From Myxococcales bacterium (lineage in GTDB: Bacteria > Myxococcota > Polyangia > Polyangiales > Polyangiaceae), in NCBI GenBank assembly GCA_020430865.1, contig JAGQIY010000517.1, forward strand, positions 1 to 36,378: DNA of 36,378 bases. The letters are read 5' to 3'. The notes beneath the pieces are model-generated. The model saw only the letters and a program-made list of their open reading frames with translations. It was not told the origin of the DNA and made no database searches. The number at the start of each line of letters is the position of its first letter. The stretch's first letter is position 1. Shown here one piece after another: positions 30,151-36,378 of this stretch. A program made the position numbers and the translations under genes.

Positions 30151-30750
30151 TCAGAAGCCCCAGGTGTGTTCGAAACGCAGCTGCCCGATGAAATAATCCT
30201 CGCCCGAGAGAAGTCGATCGTAGCGCAGCTGCACTCCCACCGCGAAGTCGCGGTTCAACGCATGATCCAGTCCAAGCACGAGCGACGCGCCGAGATCGCT
30301 CCCGGCGCCTTCGGCCAGCCCGTCGCTCGTCAGATGCGGACCACCGAAGTAGCCATAGTAGCCGAGCATGACCCCGAGGTAGGGGATCCAGTCGATCACG
30401 TCGAGCTTGTACGAGAGCCCGCTCGACGCGGAAACGACATGAGTCGTCTCGAAATCCGCGATCGGCTGCTCGGGGGCACCGTCCAGGCTGTGCAATCCCC
30501 ACGTCAGCTCCAGGCGCCAGTCGAAGTAGTCACTGATGCCGTACGCCGTGTACACGCCAACCGCAGGAGGCCTGAGGCTCTCCCCGTTGAGCGGAACGTA
30601 GCTGTTCTCGATGCTCGGGAAGCCAGCCACACCGACGCCTGCCCCCAGATGCCACTGTCGCTCGAACGCGTGGGCCGCCTCACCCCAGCCGAGACAGCTC
30701 ATGAGCGCGGCCGCTGCGAGCAACGACCGGAGGCAACGCGAGGACGGCAT
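30151..30750 (-). CDS. Small outer-membrane beta-barrel protein
   Basis: A 199-residue protein with signal peptide MPSSRCLRSLLAAAALMSCLGWGEAAHA and then alternating amphipathic strands typical of an eight-stranded OmpW/OmpA-like barrel (QWHLGAGVGVAGF, AVGVYTAYGISDYFDWRLELTWGLHSL, VVSASSGLSYKLDVIDWIPYLGVMLGYYGYF, LGASLVLGLDHALNRDFAVGVQLRYDRLL, YFIGQLRFEHTWGF). It ends in Phe, the usual BAM recognition residue. ATG 30750 is chosen for the signal peptide; no clear Shine-Dalgarno sequence is present. Its function is unknown; such barrels are often structural. It lies between priA and the transglycosylase gene on the same strand, 91 bp after priA. Confidence 0.8.
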   Translation of the reverse strand: MPSSRCLRSLLAAAALMSCLGWGEAAHAFERQWHLGAGVGVAGFPSIENSYVPLNGESLRPPAVGVYTAYGISDYFDWRLELTWGLHSLDGAPEQPIADFETTHVVSASSGLSYKLDVIDWIPYLGVMLGYYGYFGGPHLTSDGLAEGAGSDLGASLVLGLDHALNRDFAVGVQLRYDRLLSGEDYFIGQLRFEHTWGF

Positions 30751-30841
30751 GGGACGGGGGCTTATCACTGTTTGCGAGGCGGGGCGACGTCGCAGTGCTC
30801 GCTGAGCGCGGCGTGCGGGCAACGCGCGAGGGCAGCTGGCC

Positions 30842-33100
30842 TTACAGCATGCTCATGGGATCGACGTCGACGCTGACCCGCACCCGTCGGTCCCAGCGCC
30901 CTCGCACGATGGCCAGAAGCGCTGGTCGCAGGGCCTTGCGCTCGGTGGCTCGCAGCATGACCTGAAAGCGATAGCGGTTGCGCAAACGGGAAAGCGGGCT
31001 CGGCGCAGGTCCCCTCACCTCGAGCTCGAGGTGGTCTCCCGCCATGCGTCGCCCGAGTACCGCGACTTGGCGCGCAACCTCGTGCGCTGCGCCTTCGAAC
31101 GTCGCGTCGACGCGCACCAGGGCGACATGGGAGAACGGCGGATAACCCAGCTCCTCGCGATCGCGCAGCTCGCGCTCCACGAACGCACTCACGTCATGAG
31201 TCAAGGCGCTCTTGATCGCCGGGTGATCCGGTTGCCGCGTCTGGATCAACACCGTGCCCGGCGAGTCGCCGCGACCGGCGCGACCCGCGACCTGCACCAG
31301 GAGCTGAAACGTTCTCTCTGCCGCACGGAAATCAGGCATGCTCAGCGCCGCATCGGCGTTCAGCACTCCGACCAGCGTCACCGAGGGTAGGTCATGCCCC
31401 TTGGTCACCATCTGGGTGCCAACCAAGATGTCCACCTCTCCGCGGCGCACGGCGTCCAGGATACGTTCGCTCTTCAGTCCCGCGGCGACGTCTCGATCGA
31501 GCCTAGCGACTCGCGCTTCGGGGAAGCTCGCTTTCAGGAGCGCCTCGATGCGCTCGGTTCCTGCCCCCTCATCGACCATGCCAGGCGCACCGCAGCGCGG
31601 ACAGCGCGCGGGAGCCTGCGCCGTGTAGTCGCAGTAGTGGCAGACCAAGCGCTCCCCGCGGGCACGATGATAGGTCAATGCCACCGAGCAGTTCGGACAG
31701 TCAGCGACTTGCCCGCAGCTCCCGCAGGTGAGCGACGGCGCAAAGCCGCGACGGTTCAGGAACAGGATGGCCTGCTCCCTGGCCTGCAGCGTGCGCTCGA
31801 GCGCTCGGTGCAGAGGTAGGCTGATGAGTTTGTCTCCGGACGGTCCGGCTCCCATGCGCCTCAGGTCGACGATCTCGACCTGGGGCAACGCCGCGCTGGC
31901 GTGAGCGCGATCTGGCAAGACCAGGTGCTCCATGCGCCCCTCAGTTACCGCATGGATACTTCCCAGAGACGGCGTCGCCGACCCCAGCACGCAGACCGCT
32001 CCGGCACGGTGGGCGCGTAGGAGCGCCATGTCGCGGGCGTTGTAGCGGACCCCCTCCTCCTGCTTGAAGGATCCATCATGCTCCTCGTCAACGACGATCA
32101 GCGACAGATCGGGAACCGGCGCGAACAGCGCTGAGCGAGCCCCGACCGCGACCTTCAGCTCGCCCGAGCGCAGGCGCTTCCACATCGCCTGACGCTCGCG
32201 ATCCGTGAGTCCGCTGTGGAGCACTGCGATCGCGTCGCCGACACGCGATCGAAAGCGCCCGACGAGCTGCGGCGTCAGGGCGATTTCCGGCACCAGAACG
32301 ATGGCCCCCCGCCCAAGCTCCAAACAACGCTGGACCAAGCGCAAGTAGACCTCCGTCTTTCCCGATCCCGTCACGCCGTGGAGCAAGAACGCGGCGAAGC
32401 CGTGACGCTTCAACGTCGGCAGCACCGCCTTGACCGCCCCTTCCTGAGCTTCCGTTAAGGTTGGAGCGACGTCGCGCTTCGCGTCGGCAAAGAAGGGATC
32501 CGCCGCGCGGGCCTGCTTGTCCAGCTCGACCAACCCGAGCTCGGACAGCCGCTTGATCGCAGCGCGGGCACTCTTGTGCTGGCGTTCGAGGTCACTCACG
32601 CTCACCCAATCCCCGAGTTCGCGTAACTCCTCGAGGATCTGCTGGGCCTGCTTGGAGCGCAGCTTGGGAACCGCCACGCCCACCCCTCGGGGAAGCGCTC
32701 GCACCACCTGCACGAGCTTGCCCACCGCCTGCACGTCGACTCCTTCGAGTAGCCCAGCTTGGTCGAGGCGCTCGGCAGCAGTACGCTCGAGAGCGGGCAA
32801 CGCCAGGCGCATCACCTCCCCCACCGGCGCCAGGTAGTAACGGGCGAGCTCCACCAAGAAGGCCAAGAGCTCCGGGGGTAGCACCGGTTCTGGATCCACC
32901 ACCGCGAGCAGTGGCTTGATCTTCTCCTCGGGCACGTCAGTCGTTTCCTCGAGGCGAACGACGACGCCGAGCACCTTGCGTCGGCCAAAGCTAACCAGCA
33001 CTCGTGCCCCCTCGCGGACGTCTCCAGTCAGCGCCTCGGGCACCCTGTAGCTGAACGCCTGTCCGAGCGGCACTGGTACCGCCACCCGCGCGAAGCTCAT
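30842..33100 (-). CDS. priA: Primosomal replication-restart helicase PriA
   Basis: A 752-residue superfamily 2 DNA helicase that reloads the replicative helicase at stalled forks. The N-terminal 3' DNA-binding domain (FARVAVPVPLGQAFSYRVPEALTGDVREGARVLVSFGRRKVLGVVV) is followed by a winged-helix region. Next come Walker A GVTGSGKTE (Lys248), Walker B DEEH with the aromatic-rich loop GSFKQEEGVRYNARDMALLRA, and GSATPSLGS. Eight zinc-binding cysteines follow (TCGSCGQVADCPNCS, LVCHYCDY, RCPRCGAPG), then GTQMVTKGHDLPSVTLVGVLNAD and QVAGRAGRG. The length is close to E. coli PriA. ATG 33100 has GAGG five bases upstream; the adjacent GTG 33103 is an alternative. It starts 16 bp after the kinase gene ends, so both are probably co-transcribed. 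Confidence 0.95.
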   Translation of the reverse strand: MSFARVAVPVPLGQAFSYRVPEALTGDVREGARVLVSFGRRKVLGVVVRLEETTDVPEEKIKPLLAVVDPEPVLPPELLAFLVELARYYLAPVGEVMRLALPALERTAAERLDQAGLLEGVDVQAVGKLVQVVRALPRGVGVAVPKLRSKQAQQILEELRELGDWVSVSDLERQHKSARAAIKRLSELGLVELDKQARAADPFFADAKRDVAPTLTEAQEGAVKAVLPTLKRHGFAAFLLHGVTGSGKTEVYLRLVQRCLELGRGAIVLVPEIALTPQLVGRFRSRVGDAIAVLHSGLTDRERQAMWKRLRSGELKVAVGARSALFAPVPDLSLIVVDEEHDGSFKQEEGVRYNARDMALLRAHRAGAVCVLGSATPSLGSIHAVTEGRMEHLVLPDRAHASAALPQVEIVDLRRMGAGPSGDKLISLPLHRALERTLQAREQAILFLNRRGFAPSLTCGSCGQVADCPNCSVALTYHRARGERLVCHYCDYTAQAPARCPRCGAPGMVDEGAGTERIEALLKASFPEARVARLDRDVAAGLKSERILDAVRRGEVDILVGTQMVTKGHDLPSVTLVGVLNADAALSMPDFRAAERTFQLLVQVAGRAGRGDSPGTVLIQTRQPDHPAIKSALTHDVSAFVERELRDREELGYPPFSHVALVRVDATFEGAAHEVARQVAVLGRRMAGDHLELEVRGPAPSPLSRLRNRYRFQVMLRATERKALRPALLAIVRGRWDRRVRVSVDVDPMSML

Positions 33101-33116
33101 CACCGCCTCGAGGCGT

Positions 33117-34403
33117 TCAGGGCGCGGGCCCTGGGCGAGTCATGAAGTAGACGGCGACGGCGACGATCGCCAGGCCCACCAGCACCATCCAGACCCATGC
33201 CTTGCTGCTGCTCTCTGGCGCTGGCTCCGATGGTCGGACGAAGGCCTGCAGCGATGGCGGCGGCGGCTCGAAGACCGGATCGCTCTTGGGAGAACGATCG
33301 GAGAAGGCCGCGGGGATCTGCACGTCGGCGTTGCCTGCGCTCAAGCTCGAAGCTTCCCTGGGCTTGCCCAGCTGCTCCTGGCTGGGCTGTTTCCCCAGGG
33401 TTCCTTCGAGCTCCTGATCCAGCACCTCGTTCGCCGCCTGTTCGTTGTGCCGGCGACGCTCGAGGATCTCGGCGCCAAAGTGCTCCATCAACCACTCCCC
33501 GAAGCGCAACGGGCTCGCCACCAACGAGTTCTCGGCGACGTAGGCCTCCAGCTCCCGCAGGGCATCGTGAGCCGACGCGAAGCGCCCCTCCCGGTCCTTG
33601 CTCAGGAGCTTCGTGGCGATGGCGTGGAGACGCTCCTCGTTGGGATAGCCACGAGACGGCAATTCCGGGATCTCTGCCCGCTGAGCTTGCTCCAGGCTCG
33701 GCCCCGACGAGCCCTTCGGGGAGCGGTAGAGCCGCCTGCCAGCGAGCAGCTCCCACAGCATGATCCCCGCGGCAAAGACATCAGCGCGACCGTCCAGTTG
33801 CTCACCGTTCGCGGCCTCCGGGCTCATGTAGCCTGCCTTGCCCTGGATGGCCTCTTCCGGAACGTCATCCCCGCTGCCCATCGCGCGCGCGATGCCGAAG
33901 TCACACAGCTTGATTTCGCCTTCGAAGCTGATCAGCACGTTGGAGGGGGATACATCGCGGTGGACGATGCCGAGCTTCCTTCCGTCCTCGTCGCGCTTGC
34001 GGTGGGCGTAGTCCAACGCGCGCAGGATCTCCGTGACGATCAACAGCGCGAACTCTACCGGTAGGGGGATCTGCTTTTTGGAGCACGCCCGCAGCAACTC
34101 GCGAAGGTCGAAGCCCTCGACGTACTCCATCGCGATATAGAGCCGCCCGTCGTCCCTCCCCAGATCGATCACCTGAGCGATACTGCCGTGAGTCAGCTTC
34201 GCGCTGAGCTTGGCCTCGTCAATGAAGAGTCGACTGAACTCGGAGTTGTCGGACAAGAGCGGCAGGATCTGCTTGACCACGACCCTTCGCTCCCCGCCGA
34301 GCCCCGTCGAGCTCTTCGCGAGGTAGATCCGCGCCATACCGCCTTCGCCGATCTTGTCGAACAGTACGAAGCGCCCGAAACGCCGTGGTAGCTGTTCGTC
34401 CAT
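33117..34403 (-). CDS. Membrane-anchored Ser/Thr protein kinase (Hanks type)
   Basis: A 428-residue eukaryotic-like kinase. The cytoplasmic kinase domain occupies about residues 10-275: glycine loop IGEGGMARIYLAK, Lys44 (VVVKQI), Glu in the alpha-C helix, catalytic HRDVSPSN with Asp150, DFGIARA with Asp168, GKAGYMSPEA and ADVFAAGIMLWELLAGRRLY. The HRDVSPSN form is common in myxobacteria. A helical and Pro/Ser-rich juxtamembrane stretch precedes a single C-terminal transmembrane helix at about 402-421 and a tail of about seven residues, so there is almost no external sensor domain. ATG 34403 gives the normal kinase N-terminus (MDEQLPRRFGRFVLFDKIG); a frame up to 34637 would overlap the divergent gene. 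priA follows closely downstream. Confidence 0.92.
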   Translation of the reverse strand: MDEQLPRRFGRFVLFDKIGEGGMARIYLAKSSTGLGGERRVVVKQILPLLSDNSEFSRLFIDEAKLSAKLTHGSIAQVIDLGRDDGRLYIAMEYVEGFDLRELLRACSKKQIPLPVEFALLIVTEILRALDYAHRKRDEDGRKLGIVHRDVSPSNVLISFEGEIKLCDFGIARAMGSGDDVPEEAIQGKAGYMSPEAANGEQLDGRADVFAAGIMLWELLAGRRLYRSPKGSSGPSLEQAQRAEIPELPSRGYPNEERLHAIATKLLSKDREGRFASAHDALRELEAYVAENSLVASPLRFGEWLMEHFGAEILERRRHNEQAANEVLDQELEGTLGKQPSQEQLGKPREASSLSAGNADVQIPAAFSDRSPKSDPVFEPPPPSLQAFVRPSEPAPESSSKAWVWMVLVGLAIVAVAVYFMTRPGPAP

Positions 34404-34504
34404 TGCGGTCACGTGGGCTAGATTGCAGGGGAAAGCACCCCGGTCAAGCGCCCAGTAAGGGTCGACTTTGCGTCGACGCAGCCCAGCCGCTAGAAGACCG
34501 CAAC

Positions 34505-34819
34505 GTGTCCTGGATCCTGCTCGCAATCGGAGTGGTCGCGCTCCTGTTTGGGCTCGGCCTGCGTCGGGCGAACGAGCTGTTTTGCGTGAAGGTGCGCGAT
34601 GGCAAGCCGCGACTCGCCCGCGGCAAGGCGCCTCCACGCCTGTACGCCGACCTGGAGGACGTCTTGACTCGGGCGCGGGTGAGGCAGGCGGAGGTCAGGG
34701 TGGTCGTCGAGGATCGGCGTCCCCGGGTGCTGAGCAGCGGAGTTGGCCAGGGCACGGAACAGCAGCTACGCAACGTCGTGGGCACCTGGCAGCTGGCGCA
34801 AATCCGCGCGGCACGCTGA
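34505..34819 (+). CDS. DUF3634-like small membrane-anchored protein
   Basis: A 104-residue protein with one N-terminal membrane helix (SWILLAIGVVALLFGLGL). A short soluble domain follows: RRANELFCVKVRDGKPRLARGKAPPRLYADLEDVLTRARVRQAEVRVVVEDRRPRVLSSG. The pattern F-x-V-x-x-R-D-G-x-x-x-x-x-R-G-x-x-P matches DUF3634, a small family of unknown function that I know from gammaproteobacteria and myxobacteria. GTG 34505 is chosen because the membrane helix follows directly; a frame from 34385 would run into the kinase start region. Its stop is three bases before the next gene, and the two probably form a unit. Divergent from the kinase gene with about 100 bp between starts. Confidence 0.75.
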   Translation: MSWILLAIGVVALLFGLGLRRANELFCVKVRDGKPRLARGKAPPRLYADLEDVLTRARVRQAEVRVVVEDRRPRVLSSGVGQGTEQQLRNVVGTWQLAQIRAAR

Positions 34820-34822
34820 GAG

Positions 34823-35236
34823 ATGGCGAGCAAACTCAACCCCAGCCTGCTCCTGGCGCACGCGCTGAGCACCCTCGGCGTCATCGTGACCGCGTTGCCC
34901 CTGAGCGTCGGCGTCATCGCCGAGCAGTCGGCGGGCGTCGGCGCCTTCGATCCAGCTCGGGGGGGAGATCCGACGCTGCTCGTCCCCGGCAGCTTCACCA
35001 TCTCGGTGTTGATCCTGTCGGCGATCCTGGGACTGCTGCAGCTCGCGCAGCTGCTGCGCGACCCCTCACGAAAGCCCCTCCATGTGTACCACGCGATGAT
35101 CGCGCTGGGGCTCTGCGCCGCTGCAGCGTCGCTGTGGAGGTCTCCCACGCTGTGGTCGGCGCTGCCAGCGATGCTGCTCTCCTTGCTCTACCTCGGCTTC
35201 TGGTCGCGGCGTCTCATGGACCCCGACTCTCGCTGA
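34823..35236 (+). CDS. Small integral membrane protein, unknown function
   Basis: A 137-residue protein with about four hydrophobic segments (LLLAHALSTLGVIVTALPLSVGVIA, FTISVLILSAILGLLQLAQLL, HVYHAMIALGLCAAAASLW, TLWSALPAMLLSLLYLGFW). It has a positively charged end (SRRLMDPDSR), consistent with an inner-membrane protein. It starts three bases after the DUF3634-like gene, with GAGAG directly before the ATG, and is probably translated by coupling. No family recognised. Its last codons belong to a 16-bp tandem repeat that continues past the stop codon. Confidence 0.75.
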   Translation: MASKLNPSLLLAHALSTLGVIVTALPLSVGVIAEQSAGVGAFDPARGGDPTLLVPGSFTISVLILSAILGLLQLAQLLRDPSRKPLHVYHAMIALGLCAAAASLWRSPTLWSALPAMLLSLLYLGFWSRRLMDPDSR

Positions 35237-35256
35237 CCCCGACTCTTGCTGACCCC
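35219..35256. repeat. 16-bp tandem direct repeat at a gene's 3' end
   Basis: GACCCCGACTCTCGCT (35219-35234) is followed immediately by GACCCCGACTCTTGCT (35235-35250) and a third partial GACCCC (35251-35256). The first unit encodes the final Asp-Pro-Asp-Ser-Arg and leads into the stop codon; the second is non-coding. The copies differ by one base, suggesting slippage or a recent local duplication. Confidence 0.85.
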
Positions 35257-35301
35257 CGTCAGGATCACCACGGCGCGCGAGGTCACGCAACCGCGCGTCG
35301 T

Positions 35302-36378
35302 TCAGCCGATGCTCTCTTCGGCTGGCTCCCTGTCGAGCCCGAAGCCAGTGTGCAGGGCGCGCACTGCGAGCTCGGTGTACTTGCTCGCCATCAAGCAGCT
35401 CACCTTGATCTCGCTGGTGCTGATTGCCTGGATGTTGATGCCCTCTGCCGCGAGGATCTGAAACATGCGCGACGCTACGCCCGCGTGAGAGCGCATTCCC
35501 AGGCCCACGATGGAGACCTTGACAATGTCCGGATCGTATTCGATCGCGGCTCCGCCAATCGAGCGAGTACACTCCTCGATGTTCTCCTTGGTGCGAGCCA
35601 GATCGGCCTTTGGCACGGTGAACGTGACGTCGGTGGTGCTCCCGCTCTCCCTCGACGGGCTCTGGATGATCATGTCCACGGACACGTTCTTCTCAGCAAG
35701 CATGCCAAAGACCGAAGCCACGACACCGGGCCGGTCGGGAACGTTGATCATCTGCACCTTGGCTTCGCTCTTGTCGTAAGCGATGCCAGTGACGACCACT
35801 TTCTCCAGGCCTTCTTCACCGGTCACGATCGTGCCGGAGCGATCAGAAAATGACGAGCGCACGTGGATCGGTACTCCGTATTTCATGCCCACCTCGACCG
35901 AGCGGATCTGCAGCACCTTCGCGCCGAGGCTGGCTAGTTCCAGCATCTCTTCGAAGCTGATGCGTTCGATCTTCTTGGCCTTGGGGCAGATGTTTGGGTC
36001 AGTGGTGTAGACACCATCGACGTCTGTGTAGATCTCGCAGACATCGGCTTTGATCGCCGCGGCGATGGCGACGGCGGTGGTGTCGGAGCCGCCTCGCCCC
36101 AGGGTGTTGATGTTGCCGTGATCGTCGATGCCCTGAAAGCCTGCTACCACGGCGATCTTCCCGGCGTTGACCGTGTCGAGGAGCTTGGAGCCTTCGATCT
36201 CGAGGATGCGCGCCTTGGTGAACGCGCCGTCCGTGCGGATCCGGATCTGAGAGCCCAGCAGGCTCTGAGCCGGATGCCCGAGCTTCTGCAGGGTCATGGC
36301 CACGAGCGCCGCGCTGACTTGCTCTCCAGTGGAAGCCAGCACGTCGAGTTCTCGAGCGTCGGGCACGCTGGTGATCTC
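35302..36378 (-). CDS. Aspartate kinase, 5' end outside window
   Basis: At least 358 residues of an aspartokinase, which phosphorylates aspartate as the first step to lysine, threonine and methionine. The visible part starts [28 protein letters not shown] within the kinase domain. It includes [21 protein letters not shown], the nucleotide-binding [37 protein letters not shown], and the helical [41 protein letters not shown]. Two ACT domains follow ([32 protein letters not shown] and [45 protein letters not shown]), which usually bind lysine or threonine as feedback inhibitors. It is of the monofunctional LysC type. A GTG at 36366 is internal, not a start: conserved sequence runs through the window edge. 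It converges on the small membrane protein gene. Confidence 0.95.
   Translation of the reverse strand, partial: EITSVPDARELDVLASTGEQVSAALVAMTLQKLGHPAQSLLGSQIRIRTDGAFTKARILEIEGSKLLDTVNAGKIAVVAGFQGIDDHGNINTLGRGGSDTTAVAIAAAIKADVCEIYTDVDGVYTTDPNICPKAKKIERISFEEMLELASLGAKVLQIRSVEVGMKYGVPIHVRSSFSDRSGTIVTGEEGLEKVVVTGIAYDKSEAKVQMINVPDRPGVVASVFGMLAEKNVSVDMIIQSPSRESGSTTDVTFTVPKADLARTKENIEECTRSIGGAAIEYDPDIVKVSIVGLGMRSHAGVASRMFQILAAEGINIQAISTSEIKVSCLMASKYTELAVRALHTGFGLDREPAEESIG

Noticed and set aside
34468..35853. 461-residue plus-strand open frame crossing three genes near the window end
   Set aside because: It runs through the DUF3634-like and membrane protein genes in another frame and opposite the aspartate kinase; composition is Arg/Ala/Gly-rich and no motif is present.
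1..36378. CRISPR arrays, insertion sequences, integrases, phage or restriction/defence genes
   Set aside because: No spaced direct repeats of CRISPR type, no transposase or integrase motifs, and no recognisable defence protein were seen; the only tandem repeats are the coiled-coil units and the 16-bp repeat.

Overview
The window is GC-rich (strong G/C at third codon positions), gene-dense chromosomal DNA. It looks like a myxobacterium (Myxococcota, probably the Polyangiales side). Supporting signs are a membrane-anchored Ser/Thr kinase with the HRDVSPSN catalytic loop, many Cys-rich lipoproteins with Gly/Ser linkers, a DUF2330 protein, AgmX/PglI-type C-terminal domains, a SUMF1-type lipoprotein, an ECF sigma/FecR pair and a small basic protein that I know only from myxobacteria. 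I see no rRNA, tRNA, CRISPR array, transposase, integrase or phage gene. The taxonomic call is inference from protein style.

Layout. 1-673: 3' end of a repeat-rich coiled-coil protein. 930-4288: a phosphoesterase lipoprotein overlapping a MauG/CcpA-type di-heme peroxidase. 4337-6636: a BtuF-like binding protein divergent from an OPA-family MFS transporter. 6673-9652 (minus strand): purine nucleoside phosphorylase coupled to an adenosine-type amidohydrolase, then a Cys-rich lipoprotein. 9882-13510 (plus strand): small basic protein, terminator, ECF sigma factor with FecR-like anti-sigma, a lipoprotein and a conserved-looking unknown. 13541-16237: an envelope cluster made of a CAACGCG-headed beta-barrel and an overlapping lipoprotein, divergent from a two-heme lipoprotein. 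16275-19623: small secreted proteins and a large DUF2330/AgmX fusion. 19759-21042 (minus strand): SUMF1-like lipoprotein and IF-1. 21356-24778 (plus strand): HAD hydrolase overlapping a GH113-like glycosidase, then HisC and a TerB-like protein. 24806-25917 (minus strand): two tandem paralogous Cys-rich lipoproteins. 26538-27557: fatty acid desaturase. 27583-34403 (minus strand): Slt-type transglycosylase, outer-membrane barrel, PriA and a Ser/Thr kinase. 34505-35236: DUF3634-like protein and a small membrane protein. 35302-36378: aspartate kinase, whose 5' end lies beyond the window.

How the genes fit together. Housekeeping functions (infA, priA, hisC, aspartate kinase, PNP) are interspersed with a large envelope/secretome contribution. 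About a dozen predicted lipoproteins, two barrels, a transglycosylase and two proteins ending in AgmX-like domains point to cell-envelope work. The strongest candidates for less-described systems are: (a) the overlapping phosphoesterase/di-heme peroxidase pair; (b) the barrel/lipoprotein/di-heme cluster at 13.5-16.2 kb, whose lipoprotein has an MbnP-reminiscent pattern and which may handle a metal or electrons; and (c) the DUF2330 protein that appears to be a fusion of two separately secreted proteins. All functional links are inferences from gene order and motifs; no database search was possible.
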